Source: Immersiella caudata (lineage: Eukaryota; Ascomycota; Sordariomycetes; Sordariales; Lasiosphaeriaceae). Taken from it: DNA of 64,000 bases. Position 1 is the first letter of the stretch. Every line of letters begins with the position of its first letter. Of the stretch, positions 23,185-35,257 are shown piece by piece. The stretch covers positions 248,001 to 312,000 of the forward strand of contig JAULSU010000005.1 of NCBI GenBank assembly GCA_030512335.1, in the 5' to 3' direction. The position numbers were made by a program, and so were the translations under genes. Below the pieces are notes generated by a model. That model was not told the DNA's origin. It saw only the letters and a list, made by a program, of their open reading frames with translations, and did not search any database.

Positions 23185-24235
23185 ATGTCGACCAGGTCAC
23201 CTTCAGCGGAGCCCACCAAGGTCTCCAAGAGAAAAGGTACGCTGCTACCCTGGGGCAGACCAACAGACAGACTGGGAAGAAAGAAGGACTGGCCTGGACA
23301 GGGCAAGCCATGCTGACCCGCTGCTTCGAACACTAGGAACACGAAGCGTGTCGACACTCACGCCCTCACAGCTCGCGAGGAAACGGGCGAACGATCGCGA
23401 GGCTCAACGCGCAATCCGGGCTCGCACGAAGGAGCACATCGAAAGGTTGGAGCGCGAGCTGGAGGAGTACAAGAGCCGCCAAAGTCGAGACGAGCAGGTA
23501 CAGAGCCTGCTGAGGAGGAACAAGTTTCTGGAGGGCGAGCTGCAACGGCTCGAAATTACCCTGGCGCAGTATGGAGCCGTCGGAGCCCAAGCAGCAGCAG
23601 CAAACGGTATGTATAGGGACGCACGCGACGCTGTGTACTGTGGTTTGACACTCGCGGATCCAGGCTTCAACGTTAACAGCTTGAATGACGGGGTGCCCGC
23701 TGGATCCGGAGTGTCCAGCCGGGCTTCATCTTTTGGCAACGGCACCACAGGCGAATACAACACGACCCCGGGTTTCGGTCCGTCATACCTCCCCACGCCA
23801 GAGCCGGGCCCAAGCGACGCGTATCTACCCACAGGCGTGGTGATGCCCGCCGTCCCCGCACCTTCGGTAGTCTCAAGCCCATGCTCGTCTACTGGTCACC
23901 CGGAAGACTACGTGCCGGGCTATATCCCCACGAGCGTGCCCATGATGGGTGGTTCGGTCATCCCGTCGAATGGCATGTCGTGCCTTGGTGAAGAGGCCAA
24001 GGGGGAGTTTGAGGAACTTGATGGCACTAGTAAGCATTTGCACAGGCGAAATATACAAACTCAAGGCCTCGTTGGCTAAGTGGTGTTAGCACCAGCAGAT
24101 CATGGATACCCCCCACCAAATATCACTCATTCCTCGTCCGCAGCATACCTCCAGCAACCGTCCTGGTCGTCTTTGACGACAGGGGCCATGTACCCGAGCT
24201 CGGCATTTTATTCGCAGTCCCCAACGCTCCAGTAA
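23185..24235 (+). CDS. bZIP transcription factor
   Basis: Exons 23185-23236, 23337-23606, 23664-24029 and 24090-24235 give 277 aa. The basic region ARKRANDREAQRAIRARTKE is followed by a leucine-zipper-like coiled coil (EHIERLERELEEYKS to LEGELQRLEITLAQYG). It aligns with Yap-type basic regions by QRAxRxR, but the position of the invariant Asn then holds Asp, with an Asn one residue earlier. Fungal bZIP proteins of this form are common and mostly uncharacterised. The rest is Pro/Ser/Gly-rich, as in activation regions. Intron 1 (100 nt) is required to reach an ATG, and the last intron (GTAAGC to TTAG) to reach the stop. The 57-nt segment 23607-23663 has a canonical GTATGT donor and CCAG acceptor but is a multiple of three without a stop, so it may be retained in some transcripts. 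Confidence 0.85.
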
Positions 24236-27200
24236 GCCGGGGGGGAGTGCTCAATGAGCCTGTTGCCCACGCCCTGCTCAAGAAACTAGGAGCTTAAACT
24301 CGAACGCTCGGCCCGCGCCTCAAGCCGAATCTCATCGCCCTCGTAAGATGTGGCACAACAGACTCATCCCAGTAGTCTGTGAGATGACGAGAGGTCGGGT
24401 TCTGTGGCACCTGAACCGTCAGCTGGCGGAACGAGCGTTCCACATTCGAAGCTTTCCTTCCCACGACGTTTCGGTTGGCGTCCCATCACATGGGAGTTCG
24501 AAGGAAAAACAAGCTCTCCACACAAGGTTTACCTTGTCTCTATGCGAGCAATCGACATCAAACGGCGGCGTTTTGTGCTTCAACGGGCGGTGGCGAAAAT
24601 TGCAACTGGATAACCACCGGGTCGGTGTAAAGTTGCTGGAGGAACATATGTAGTTCGAAGCATGCACAGGAGTTCTTTTCTCGGCTCAGGGTTCGGAATA
24701 GAGGACAGGGAGTATGGGAATCATCTGAGGATCGGAATAGGGATCATCATTGGGACAAGGTTGTGGGGTGGGCGGCATTTTGGGCATTTGCATGGTCACT
24801 GTCGTATTAGCGATTATAACCAACCCTGCAAACTGCGTTTGTAGGTTACACACTAGGTAATGTCTTCACGAATGGACGGAAAACTTAGGAAGCTCAGGGA
24901 TACTTTAGCGAAAGTCGGGGATCTGCAAATAGAAGCTGATTTAATTGTATCGAACATGGAGACATGATTTGTATCTTTCCCAGTTCTTCATCAACAGACA
25001 TCACATGTGCAGTGATCACACGCACAGATGGCGGTATACTTGGTGATAGGCGGACAGCCGCCGGTGAAGGGGCTATGTGGACTCTTAACGGGCATCGTTC
25101 GGTACCCAACAGGCATGTCTCAGGTGTGAGAGACCTCGCGAGAGCGATACGGTTGGAAATGGCACCTAAAACGCCATTGATGGAAATGCCCACCTCTCTT
25201 GCGTTGGGGGAATATTTAGGCTATAAAAGGGGAAACCCCGGCCCCACAGCCGTCAGACTGCATGCCATGTGGCCGCTATCAAAGCGGTCTAGGACCAGCC
25301 ATGTACCGGCAGGGCGCCGGCACAAGGAGGCACAGTAATACGAGAAGTCTCATTCGTCGGCATCATGAACCTAGCCCAGTCCTGGGCACCGTGTGCTCAG
25401 CGATCTCGAGATGATCTCGAGACCATCAGCAGATGGCTTCAGTCTGGCCGCGGAGGTCCAGCAGGAAGCAGAACATTCCACGTGTCCGCGAGCAGGGATT
25501 CGAGGGTGAGGTCAAACCGCTGCTCCAATACAGCACAGCAGGTATGGATGGGCCCCCTTTTCCTCCACTCCGCGCACCCCTCCCACCCTTCCAAATTCTG
25601 AGATCCCTGCAAGGTCGATGCGGCAAGCCCACAAAGCTGAACCCTATACACAGTACATGCCCATGGAGAGGATGAAATTCCGGGGCGCACACAAAAAACT
25701 TTCTCGTAGCGCCCGCCGCAAGTGGTTCTTTGAACGGCGCCGTCTGCGGCTTCGGACGGCGTCTTAGCAGTCGCCAGAAGTCGGACTCGCAGGTTACTGG
25801 CAACCGAACATAACCTTGGTGCCGCTCCGCGAATGCGTTCGGCACAGCGGTTGCGACTGCCATTGCGGCGCTTCAGTGAGGACGAGGTTGCCGAGAGCGA
25901 GAACTGGGATAATGTACCGCCTATCGCAGATGCTTGGTGGTACCCCATGGCAGCAAGTGCGTGGTTTCTTCTTCCTTGCTTCCTTCGATATCCATGTTGA
26001 TCCACTTTGCCGCCTTTCTAGTACATACGAGGAAACGAGAAGACATATTCTAGGCCTCCGCCAATGTTCAGTGCTTCAGGATATCCCGGGGTATCCAGGG
26101 TGGAGGAGGAATCCTGAGGGCGCGAACTTGAGCATCACGCCACCCACAGGGCGGACCTGTTGGACGAGCAGAGCTAAGAAATCTAGAGGAGCAGACAAGG
26201 GCGCGGGGAGCCCATAACGAACTCTATCACATTAGAGATTGTTGACACTTTGGCATGCGTACTTGCAGCCTTTTGTGGTTCTTTGACGTTCGGTACCGCC
26301 CTGGAACTCTCTCGGGGGCATCGTTGCTCGCCAACCTCTTCTTTCCTAGTGGCTCTGTTGGCCATTAACCATGGCTGAATTAGGGAAACATGAACCTCCA
26401 ACACAAGCGTTGTGGCTTGGTGGAGGGAGCCGCGATGGTTCCGGGCGTTCGAGAACTTCGGCTTTGCCGGGGAGCATCATGAGTGCAGACGTGCGTTGCG
26501 GGCTCCGAATGGGCTGGCTCCCTATTAGGGGCCGAATTGCCGATGTACGATGCGCGGAGAGCACGATCGGGAGCCTTCGCCGCGCGGCCCAGTGGAGAGA
26601 GCGTTTGCTGCGCCAGATGAGGCTCAGGTCATTCATGCCATCACGTCGGCTTGGCGCGTACGGCAGCACAAGCTCAAGGCCAAACTCTGGGCGGGAAAGG
26701 ATGGACGTTGCGCCGCAGCGAGCACGGACAGCTCAGCCGATCAGATCGTCGACGGCGGGAGGGCCACTCCGGGGCGCTCGGCTGCTGCGGCTGCTAGGGA
26801 GCACCATGTTCGAAAACCAGCGAGAAAACTCCGGTGTGGACCCGCCCATGATCCTGCTTCCTGGTCGCGCTCCCCAGTCTCGCGATCCGACGTTTCGATG
26901 GCTGGCCGTCATGTGGTGGCAGAAAAGGCGGTCGGACGGTTGCCCCGCTCTCGAAGTAGCTGGACGGAGAGGAGCGACAGTCAGCGTCATCCGAAACTGC
27001 ACAAAAATTCAACGGAGCCGTTCGATACGACAGGCGTGGCTTACCTAAAGTCCGAGAGCACCTTTTTCCGGACCGGGTGCTGGCGCGGTTTTTTCGGAGA
27101 AAAGGTTAGCGGTTGTTGGACGGCGACAACAAGGACGGCTCCGGCCAAGGGCCAAGGATACGCGCGGTAAGGTCTTGGCGACCGCAGCGCCAAGGAGACC

Positions 27201-28117
27201 CATTTGCACTGTGTGCATTCCCCGCTCAAGGGGGCGTGGGTCCTCCTGCAGAGCATCGGCGACCACCAAGGATCCCAAAACTTCTTGCAGCACCATATGG
27301 ATCCCTGGGAGGCGGGCAGGAGGATGTCGCCGCGATGGCCTCACAGACGAGGAGTGCTCAAACCCCCTTCTCCCGGCGCACTGATCTCACCAACGGTTCC
27401 ACCCGCCTGCGGAGGCAAGAGGGGCGGCGGGGCGAGCTGGAGGCGACCGTGTTTCCGGTCTGCTGGCGGCAAAACCTGGGAGGCACCGGAGCCGGCGTGA
27501 TGAAACAGGCGCCACCGCCCTTGTTCTCCCGGGTAGAGCCCCACCGCCAAGCACGCCCGGTCCCGGTGTAGCTTCCGTTGCGCGGCAGCTGCACCGGGCG
27601 TCTGCCCCTCACCGCCAGTCGGGCTTATCACAAAAGGTGGGGCCCGGGATCGCAATTGATCCGGCCGCCTTGATGCGACCAGTGGCAGAGCACGTGCAAG
27701 AGTGAAGCACGTCATGGCTGTTGGCCGTCGCGGGACCGATAACCAGCCATCGGTCCAGTCAGAACTTTCTTGGCCCCATAGCAAGTCACCTCATCGGTGC
27801 CGCGCACATGGAGATGCGCAGCCACAACCCCCGATGCCGTTGGCAGTGGGGCGGATTGGTGTCTCAATTGCCTCGATGGGGCAAGTGAATTGAAAGTGTG
27901 GCTTTCACGGCCGGATAACAGGGCTCGGAAGGCGCAACCCATCCAGGAACCAACTTCGCTATACATTTGACCGCAGCCACCGACGCCGGAGTGTCTCGCC
28001 CCTTCTATCGACGTCTTGCCGTCACCTCCACTATCTTGTGAGCTCCATCCACGAAACTTTGCTCGGGGTACCCTGAACAACACACTGGTCTCGACAACCC
28101 ACGTGAAGCATTTGTCG
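24236..28117. other. Long intergenic region, about 3.9 kb
   Basis: No gene is firmly supported. Many overlapping frames are present, especially at 25.4-27.6 kb, but none shows known motifs. One possible small spliced gene (25833-26050) is listed separately. The last few hundred bases before 28118 probably hold the MFS gene promoter and leader. Confidence 0.4.
25833..26050 (+). CDS. Possible small gene of unknown function
   Basis: From the ATG at 25833 the frame reads MRSAQRLRLPLRRFSEDEVA, then ESENWDNVPPIADAWWYPMA. A GTGCGT donor follows (about 25958). Joining to the TTTCTAG acceptor near 26020 would add IHTRKREDIF and a stop, for about 51 aa. The frame is also open upstream of this ATG to about 25733, so it could be the last part of a larger protein. 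The acidic, Trp-rich stretch has real-protein character, but no family is recognised. Confidence 0.25.
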
Positions 28118-30234
28118 ATGAGAGACAACCCTCGTGATGCGGCCTATGGGGACGAGGATGAAGTTGGAGCTCTTGTGATCGATGCTGACGCCGACTCGGA
28201 GAAGTCTTCTGTAATTTCGGATGATGATGACGACGATGGCGATTCTGGTGGTACGCCGCGTGCCGACCCTGAAGCCCGGCCTCTGAACGGGGGTGCGGCC
28301 CGCTCCGTAGGCCCCAAGGCCCGTTCCCCCCGGCTAGTGACGACGCAGGCACCCGCCGATACGCCCGTCTCGAGGAGCGGCAAAGATGCGACGGCCGTCT
28401 CGTGGAGAGATTTGCCGCGCAAAGACCAGCTCATAGTGCTCACCCTCGCGAGGTTGAGCGAGCCTCTTGTCCAGACGTCCCTGCAGGTACCTGCTGTTGC
28501 TCCAAGGCTCATTGCACTCGTTCACATCACTGATGCTGTAGTAGTCGTACATGTTCTACATGCTGAAATGGTTCAACCCAGACTCCCCGGATTCTGTCAT
28601 TTCCAGCCAGGCGGGCGTTCTGCAGTAATGCCCCTTTGTTTGCCCCCAGATACCGCGCTGCAAGGTCTGACAATGATCGTTGTAGCGCGAGCTTCACTGC
28701 TGCACAGTTCTTAACCGCCATGCTCTGGGGACGACTCGCAGACTCTAGTCGGTTTGGTCGCAAAACAGTCCTGCTGATAGGGCTTGGCGGGACCATGCTC
28801 TCCTCGATCGGCTTTGCCTTCTCAACTACATTTTGGCAAGCCCTGTTCTTCAGGTCTCTGGGCGGCATTACCAACGGAAATGTTGGTGTTTTGAGGACCA
28901 TGTGAGAGCAAACACCTGCCCCCCGCGCCCTTGGTCCTTTTGTGCTGACCCCTTCGAAGAATCAGTGAGATCGTCAGAGAGAAGAAGTATCAGTCGAGGG
29001 CCTTCTTGTTGATGCCCATGACCTTCAACATTGGCGTCATCATTGGACCTATTTTGGGCGGAATTCTCTCGGATCCCGCGGGGACCTACCCGTCTCTATT
29101 TGGAGACATTGAGTTCTTCAAGCAGTACCCTTATGCCGCGCCAAATCTTCTCTCCGCCTTCTTTCTCCTGTCGGCCATGGCAGCCATCTGGCTTTTCCTT
29201 GAGGAGGTGAGTACCTACGAGTAACGTCTTCGTGTTGGTAGGGTTGCTGACAGATACAGACACTGGATTCGCGCCTCGAGAAGCACGACTGGGGCATCGA
29301 GCTTCGGCGCAAGCTGTTCGCTGCTTTCTCTCACAAGATAGGTGAGGCTTCATACGAGCCTCTATTGACCCAAGACACCAACACAGAGATGTCTCCACTG
29401 GACAGTCGGCAAGGATCCCCCCGGCCATCCACCATCGGTGAACGCCTCCGCCCAAGACAATATCGACGTCGATACACGCAGAGACTCGCCTTCCGACGCA
29501 TCTTTACACGCAATGTCGCCTTCACACTACTCTCCAGTTTCACCCTAGCTTTCCACGTGGGGACCTTCAACTCTCTCTGGTTCGTCTTCCTCTCAACGCC
29601 CGTCTACGACCCATCCAAACCCCCCGAATCTCCCCACGCCTTCCCCCGCAATCTCCCTTTCTTCTTCACTGGCGGCATGGGGCTCCAGCCCCGCGAAGTC
29701 GGCATGGCAATGGCCATTCTTGGCGTCTTAGGTATCGCTCTCCAACTGCTTGTCTACCCCTGCCTGTCGGCCCGCCTCGGCACCGTTCGAAGCTGGCGCA
29801 TCTTCCTCGTCGGCTTCCCCTTCGCCTACTTCTTCGTGCCTTTCCTCAGCCTGGTACCGAGTTCCGAGACGAGCCCCCCGCCAAATCCCAAGAGCGGGAT
29901 CGCCGTGTGGGTGTCCATCGCAGCGGTGCTGTCCTTTCAGGTCATAGGGAGAACATTTGCGTTGCCGGCGCAAACGATACTGGTTAACAACTGCACGCCG
30001 CACCCCAGCGTGCTAGGGACCGTACATGGGCTGGGACAGAGTGTTAGTAGCTTCGCTAGGACGATAGGACCGGTCATGTGCGGCTTCTTGTACGGGTTGG
30101 GTCTTGCGAGGGGAGTGATCGGTGCGGTGTGGTGGGGACTCAGCGGAGTGGCGATCTGCGGGTTCGTCGCCAGCTTCCTGGTGAGGGAAGGGGACGGGCA
30201 CGAGATTTGGTTGGAAGGTGATGAAGAGGAATAG
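28118..30234 (+). CDS. Major facilitator superfamily transporter
   Basis: Five exons (28118-28486, 28545-28624, 28686-28901, 28960-29206, 29260-30234) give 628 aa with all phases closing. After an acidic, Asp-rich N-terminus (about 100 aa, presumably cytosolic) comes LPRKDQLIVLTLARLSEPLV, the start of helix 1. The next exons give SYMFYMLKWFNPDS, then FLTAMLWGRLADSSRFGRKT with the MFS signature G-x-L-A-D-x-x-G-R-K/R between helices 2 and 3. FRSLGGITNGNVGVLRT and FNIGVIIGPILGGIL (motif C-like) follow. A long loop, rich in Arg and Ser (about residues 330-400), separates the two six-helix halves. The layout matches the fungal YCR023C/tetracycline-resistance-like group, many of which are vacuolar or of unknown substrate. 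I give no substrate. It is convergent with the next gene. Confidence 0.88.
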
Positions 30235-30780
30235 GTTAGATTCAAGACTCACCGGGTTCGGTATTGCAAACACGGGTTGTTGAAGTGTGAGACAGGGGTT
30301 GCATCACAGGGACATCAAGGACGGGAAAACCTAGACATCTTCAAGAGAGACCCTTTCCAGTCCTCACTCCCGAGGCTCTTACAACATGCAACCCAATGCT
30401 TCGTTCCGGAAGCGGCGCCCCTATTCCTGAGAACCACAGCAACTCTTCATGTTGCATCTCCACACTCATTAGCATTACGTCACACGTGCTACTCCGAAGT
30501 CACCCCCAAGCTAAGGCATCAATCTCTTCGTTTAACATTACCGGTACGACGCTCGTAACCGTACAAGATAAAGAGCCGACATTCCGGCCATCAGAATATG
30601 TAACTACTATCTCATCACCCACCCCAGCTCCCCACCGCCTCTCTACAGTCAGGTCCAGGCATTACGGTGTAGAGATAACGACGACAACGACGATGGAGAG
30701 GACCAGGAGGCTTCCTATGCCACGACAGACTCAAAGCGAGCCCAACACAGCGCAAAGCTCCCCCGGCATCACGCTGCGTC
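30235..30780. other. Convergent intergenic region
   Basis: The 546 bp between the stops of the MFS transporter (plus) and the secreted protein (minus) should hold the 3' ends of both. No gene is seen. Confidence 0.5.
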
Positions 30781-32207
30781 TTAGCCAAACCAGCCGCCGG
30801 CCCTCCAGCATGCCGTTGCGCTAGCCGAGTTGGTGACGGTTGTGTACTGAGTTTGACTGGAGAGTGTTGTCAGCTTTTGTGTTGCGATGAGCAGAGGAAG
30901 AGACAGAGATAACGTACCCAACCCATACGGTTCCGGAAAGGTGAGTCGTCCGGTAGACGACGTCGGTCTGCGTGACCACGGCGGTGTTGCCGCGGATGAC
31001 GGTGACGGTGACGCCGCCTCCACCTCCTTCGCGGCAGACGGTAGACGGGGCGGGAGTGCTAAGGATGTCAGCGACAAGAGCCAGTAAGGGACCGGAGTAT
31101 GTAAGTACATGGTAGCAGTGACGGTGCGGAGAACTGCGTCGATGTTAGCAGAGACCAAAAAGAAAGGGGGAAGGTTGTCTTACCATTCTCGGTGACGGTC
31201 CGTCCGGGGATCGTGGTCTGCAGCGTGCTGGTGACGGTGTATGTCGTTTGGGTGTATGTCGACGTCACAGCAGCAACCGCTGCCAGGGCGGCGGTGGCGG
31301 CAACCTCTCGCTTCTCTGCAGCAACAACGGCCGTGTTAACAACCTCGTCCAGGCGCCAGCCCTGACCCGGCCCAAACGTCTGGCAGCTTGCACCAATGCA
31401 GAATGAGGCCGAGGGGGCGGGAGAGGGTAACCCACTTCCTGGGTAGTGGCAGGTGGCCGTCTGGGTCAGGGTCGTCTGCCACTGGCTGGTGACTTGTCCG
31501 TCGGTAGCCGTCCGTAGGATTGTCGACTGCACCGTGACAGTCGGGCCCTGTGCATAATTCGTGACCGTCCGTGTGGCTCCCGCATTAGCGCAGTTTTGCG
31601 TTACAGTCGCCGGTACCAAGATGAGCGTCTGCGTCTGTGAAAGCGTGCGAACAACAGCTACACGACTGTTAGTACAGGTCTCGAGCTGGCTCAGGGGCTG
31701 AAAGGGGGACGAAGTTACTGGATCCTCTTGCCGTAACAGTGACGCCAATGACCACGGTCGGCGTTGCGGTGTACCACACGGTTTGGGGCGCGCCAACCGT
31801 GAGGGTGACGGTGCGCTGGACGGAAAGCTGCGCACCAGCCACGATGATCCTCCAGTTTCCAGACCTCATCGCCGAGAAGGGGATGCCGCTGCGCGCCGTC
31901 AGTAGCTGCTGGCTATTTCCTCGAAAGCTGAGTCTTACCAGGTCGACGTCACCTGCTGGCCGGACGGCTGAGTCCTGATAGCCGAGCAGGCATACTCACT
32001 GCCATCGGGTCCCACGAGGACAGGGTTGATGGACTCTTGTTGGCAATCTTGGAAGACAGTGATGAAGCTGAAGTACTGATTCGAAGTTCCGTCAATGTTG
32101 TAGCGACCGCCGTTGGAGAAATCCACGCCGTAGCTTGTGCACTGGGCATGCACGCGCAGCGCGAGGCATGCGACCAGCACCCACAACCATCGAAAGCTCA
32201 CCGCCAT
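30781..32207 (-). CDS. Secreted or cell-wall Thr-rich protein of unknown function
   Basis: Six exons on the minus strand (32207-31939, 31888-31719, 31657-31184, 31133-31109, 31058-30918, 30856-30781) close in frame to 384 aa. The protein begins with a clear signal peptide, RWLWVLVACLALRVHAQ, cut probably after HA. The mature part starts CTSYGVDFSNGGRYNID, followed by a segment with CQQ and ACSAI that could be a small Cys-bridged domain. The rest is rich in Thr and Val in short repeats (TVTVQSTILRTATDG, TQTTYTVTSTLQTTIPGRTV), as in O-mannosylated wall proteins. A Cys-containing block lies near FCIGASCQTFGPG. No GPI-anchor signal is seen at the end (CWRAGGWFG). Exon 4 is only 25 nt. The family is unnamed to me; a surface role is inference. 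Confidence 0.75.
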
Positions 32208-34480
32208 CTTGGTGTGACAGTAGCAGGACAGATCACGAGTCGACGGGGTCTGTGGTTAAGATCTCGGAACATGACCTCGCGGCGGCCGCCGCCTCCATTT
32301 TGTAGTCCCTGTTGCTCTCCCTGCAGCCCCTCGAGCCGGGAGAACGGGAACTGGGACGCATGAGAGGCGGGCCAATTCATCTGCATCGCGCTCCCCCCGA
32401 CGCCGGTATGGAGAGGCCAACAGGGATCCATGACATGGTGGGAGTGGGCGAGAGGCGGAAGCCGCGGATGAGAGAGCCAGATACCTGGTGAGGGCGTGGG
32501 AGAAGACCAAAGAGCCATATTGCCAGGCCAGCTCTCCCATATTGGCATGTTATTCAGCCTGTAGTGAGTGCGGTTCCAGCTACCAGAATGCGCATCCTCC
32601 CCCCAACCAGAGCTTGGTGAGAAGCGGAAGTTACCCCTGGGACCAAAGATCGGATGTGGGTGGGGTGAAAATGCCCGCCGAGTCCGCATGCAAGGGCCGG
32701 GAGGCGCGAACTCCGTCCGGATTGAAGTGCAGCTGAGCGAGACGGCTCGATTGGTGGGACGGGTGGGTGATAAATAACCCGATTAGCTCGCGTCCGTCAG
32801 GCACAGATGGGAGATACCCTCCCGCCGCGCTGGGAGGCTCGTCTGCGAAGTTGTGACAGTGTCGGTTCCGTGTGTTTGGTCAAAAGCAACCCTTTTGCTC
32901 GATGCCGATCTCAGTGACAGCGGCAACGGTCCATCGCCTCACGAACGGGAGCGCAATGATACCTCCAGCATCGCCTGGTCTGCAGGGATCGTCGTGCGGG
33001 ACTGGTTTCTGGTTGCACGCACGAGCCGACAGCTTGGAAACACTCGTATCCGAGAGATACAAGCGTGGAAGAGGCGGAAACAAGTGGGCTCCGAAACCTA
33101 GCGGGCGATCGTGATGGCACCCCGGGGCCGGGGTGGGAGACCGAAGCGGGTGTATTTTGCCTATATCGCAGCACCGTGGGCAGCTATAGCATCGGTACCG
33201 TCTCACTATGATGCAATCAGGAACAGAAAAAGAACCACAACAGTGGAGGGAAATCGAGACGGCATGGGTCGAACGACGGCTCGACGGGAGTGGAGAGCCG
33301 TGTTCCCAATGCAGCAGCAATGGCTTCGTTTTTTTTCGGATTTGGACAGCGACGAGTGGCGGAAGGGTTCCAGGCCCGGACCAAGGAGGCTATAACATGG
33401 GGCGCCCCAGGCCAAGTCCGAGGCAAAAGAGAAGCTCACGCCGAGAAGCGGTAGCGGCCAATAGTAGCGGGCGACGTATAGGTGCGGCGTGTATAAACAT
33501 GACCTGATAGCCTAAGTCGAGGCGCGTGATAAACAAGCAATGGCAGAGGGATACGGACTTGGCATCGTTCTTCGCACTCAGGCGAGCTCTGCCTATTTTT
33601 AGGGGGGCCCAGACGGCTGGTAGATTGAGCTCAGGCACGTAGCTCCCACCAGGGAATCAGTGGATCTCGGCGTGTTTATCTATCAGACCACCAATCCGAG
33701 AGCTTGCCCCTCTGAGGGGAGCCCATCAATTCGCTCCCCACGCACCGCAGCTCTTCGGTACCTCGCGTCGCTGGCATCGTCAATATCGCTCGACCAGTGT
33801 TTTTGCAACGTTCAATCGCCTCTTTTCCTTATCGGCAAGGTCGTTCGGGATTTTAACAGGGCCAACCAACCAACAGTCATCGAATTTTCCAGGCCGTCCT
33901 CTTAAGTCTTGGCATTCCAAGTCGCGAAGCGGTCGGGACTGGGGACAGACATCCCGAAAGGCAATATCGCAGGGCCAGCTCGGGTAGTTTGATGGCGTTC
34001 GGCAATGCTGTGAGGCTCGACAAAGGGTTTCTCTTTGCGTGACCAAGACATAGTGTAAGCTGCTTTTGTATTTTCCGATGCGACCTTCTCGACTGAATTG
34101 TGCATCCAGATTCCGGGTTCTTTGCCTCGCTTCCAAGGGGCAATCTCGACATTGAGACCTGGAGGGGCGAGCAGGGTCTCCCCTGCTTGTCTTTTTGTTG
34201 TCTTGCCGGTCGGTTAGAGGCGTGGCTTGCATGGAAGTGATGTCGTGACCCCTTGCTGTCGGCACTCTTTGTGGTGTTGTTTGAACGTCGGTTGTTGTCG
34301 CTTGCAGCTGTCATGCACTTGAGTGAAGGCGGTGTCCTCCGAACCTCGGCACCAAAGTGGGGCTCCCCATGGAGGGACTCCGAGGTCCTCCGAGCCGAGA
34401 ACACGGCAACACAACCTCCCACCCACCCGTCTGCCGGGCCCCGACTGCGAAATCAACTGGCCCTTCCATTCCGAGACATC
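32208..34480. other. Intergenic region, about 2.3 kb
   Basis: Short overlapping frames only, with no recognised domains, RNA genes or repeats. It contains the promoters of the secreted-protein gene (left end) and the ureidoglycolate lyase gene (right end). Confidence 0.45.
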
Positions 34481-35257
34481 ATGACGGAACGATTTATCAT
34501 CGGCCTCTCCGGCCGAAGCCTCGTAGTTGACGCCGAACCCCTCCGCCCCTCATCCTTCTCTCCCTTCGGTGACGTTGTCGAGAACCCTCAACCACAACTC
34601 CACCCATCCTCCGCCGCCTCCACCCTCGCCAAACCTTACAACATCCCCTTCAACCCCATCGCCGCCAACCAAGGCACCGCCATAAAATACCAACATGTCA
34701 CCCCCCTCGTCGACCTCTACGCCCAAGCCCGGAGCCGCCGCCCCAGCATCGCAGTGACCAACATGTTTATCTGCGCCTCCCGGAAACTCCTCACCAGCAG
34801 GAAAGACGACAGAGTATATCCTGTCACCGTTCTAGAACGGCATCCCTTCACAACTCAAACCTTCATCCCCCTCTCCGGTACCACATACCGCTATCTCGTC
34901 ATTGTCGCTCCTACTCTTCCCCCATCTTCCAAAGATAAGCATCTACCGGTACCCACCATCCCAACGACAAACCCCCATGCGAGGAATCACAAGTTACCGG
35001 GACGAGGTCTCCCCGATTCGACGAGACTCAAGGCTTTCATAGCCACTACGGACCAGGCGGTTACGTACGGGGCTGGGACTTGGCATGCGCCAATGGCGGT
35101 GCTGGGCGAGGAGGGGACGAAGGTTGACTTTGTGGTGGTGCAATTTGCGAATGGGGTGGGAGTCGAGGATTGCCAGGAGGTGTTTTTGGAAGGGGAGGGG
35201 GAGGTTCTGGTGAGGGTGCCGAGGGTGCCGGAGGGTGGGAAGGGGGCGAAGTTGTGA
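34481..35257 (+). CDS. DAL3: Ureidoglycolate lyase (purine/allantoin catabolism)
   Basis: Single exon, 258 aa. The sequence has the family's opening block, EPLRPSSFSPFGDVVENP, then NQGTAIKYQHVTPLVDLY. VTVLERHPFTTQTFIPLSG, YLVIVAPTLPP and ITTTDQAVTYGAGTWHAPM-type motifs follow (here IATTDQAVTYGAGTWHAPMA). These are the cupin-like ureidoglycolate lyase (EC 4.3.2.3) signatures; the enzyme splits ureidoglycolate into glyoxylate and urea, the last specific step of allantoin use as a nitrogen source. The length matches fungal members, which carry an insert of about 40 residues (PPSSKDKHLPVPTIPTTNPH). In fungi these genes are usually under GATA-factor nitrogen control; I did not verify sites here. 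No other purine-catabolism gene is nearby. The symbol follows the yeast homologue. Confidence 0.9.
   Translation: MTERFIIGLSGRSLVVDAEPLRPSSFSPFGDVVENPQPQLHPSSAASTLAKPYNIPFNPIAANQGTAIKYQHVTPLVDLYAQARSRRPSIAVTNMFICASRKLLTSRKDDRVYPVTVLERHPFTTQTFIPLSGTTYRYLVIVAPTLPPSSKDKHLPVPTIPTTNPHARNHKLPGRGLPDSTRLKAFIATTDQAVTYGAGTWHAPMAVLGEEGTKVDFVVVQFANGVGVEDCQEVFLEGEGEVLVRVPRVPEGGKGAKL

Noticed and set aside
26371..27170. Two overlapping plus-strand frames of more than 200 codons
   Set aside because: Arg-rich and random-looking in both frames, with no motif. GC-rich DNA produces such frames by chance.
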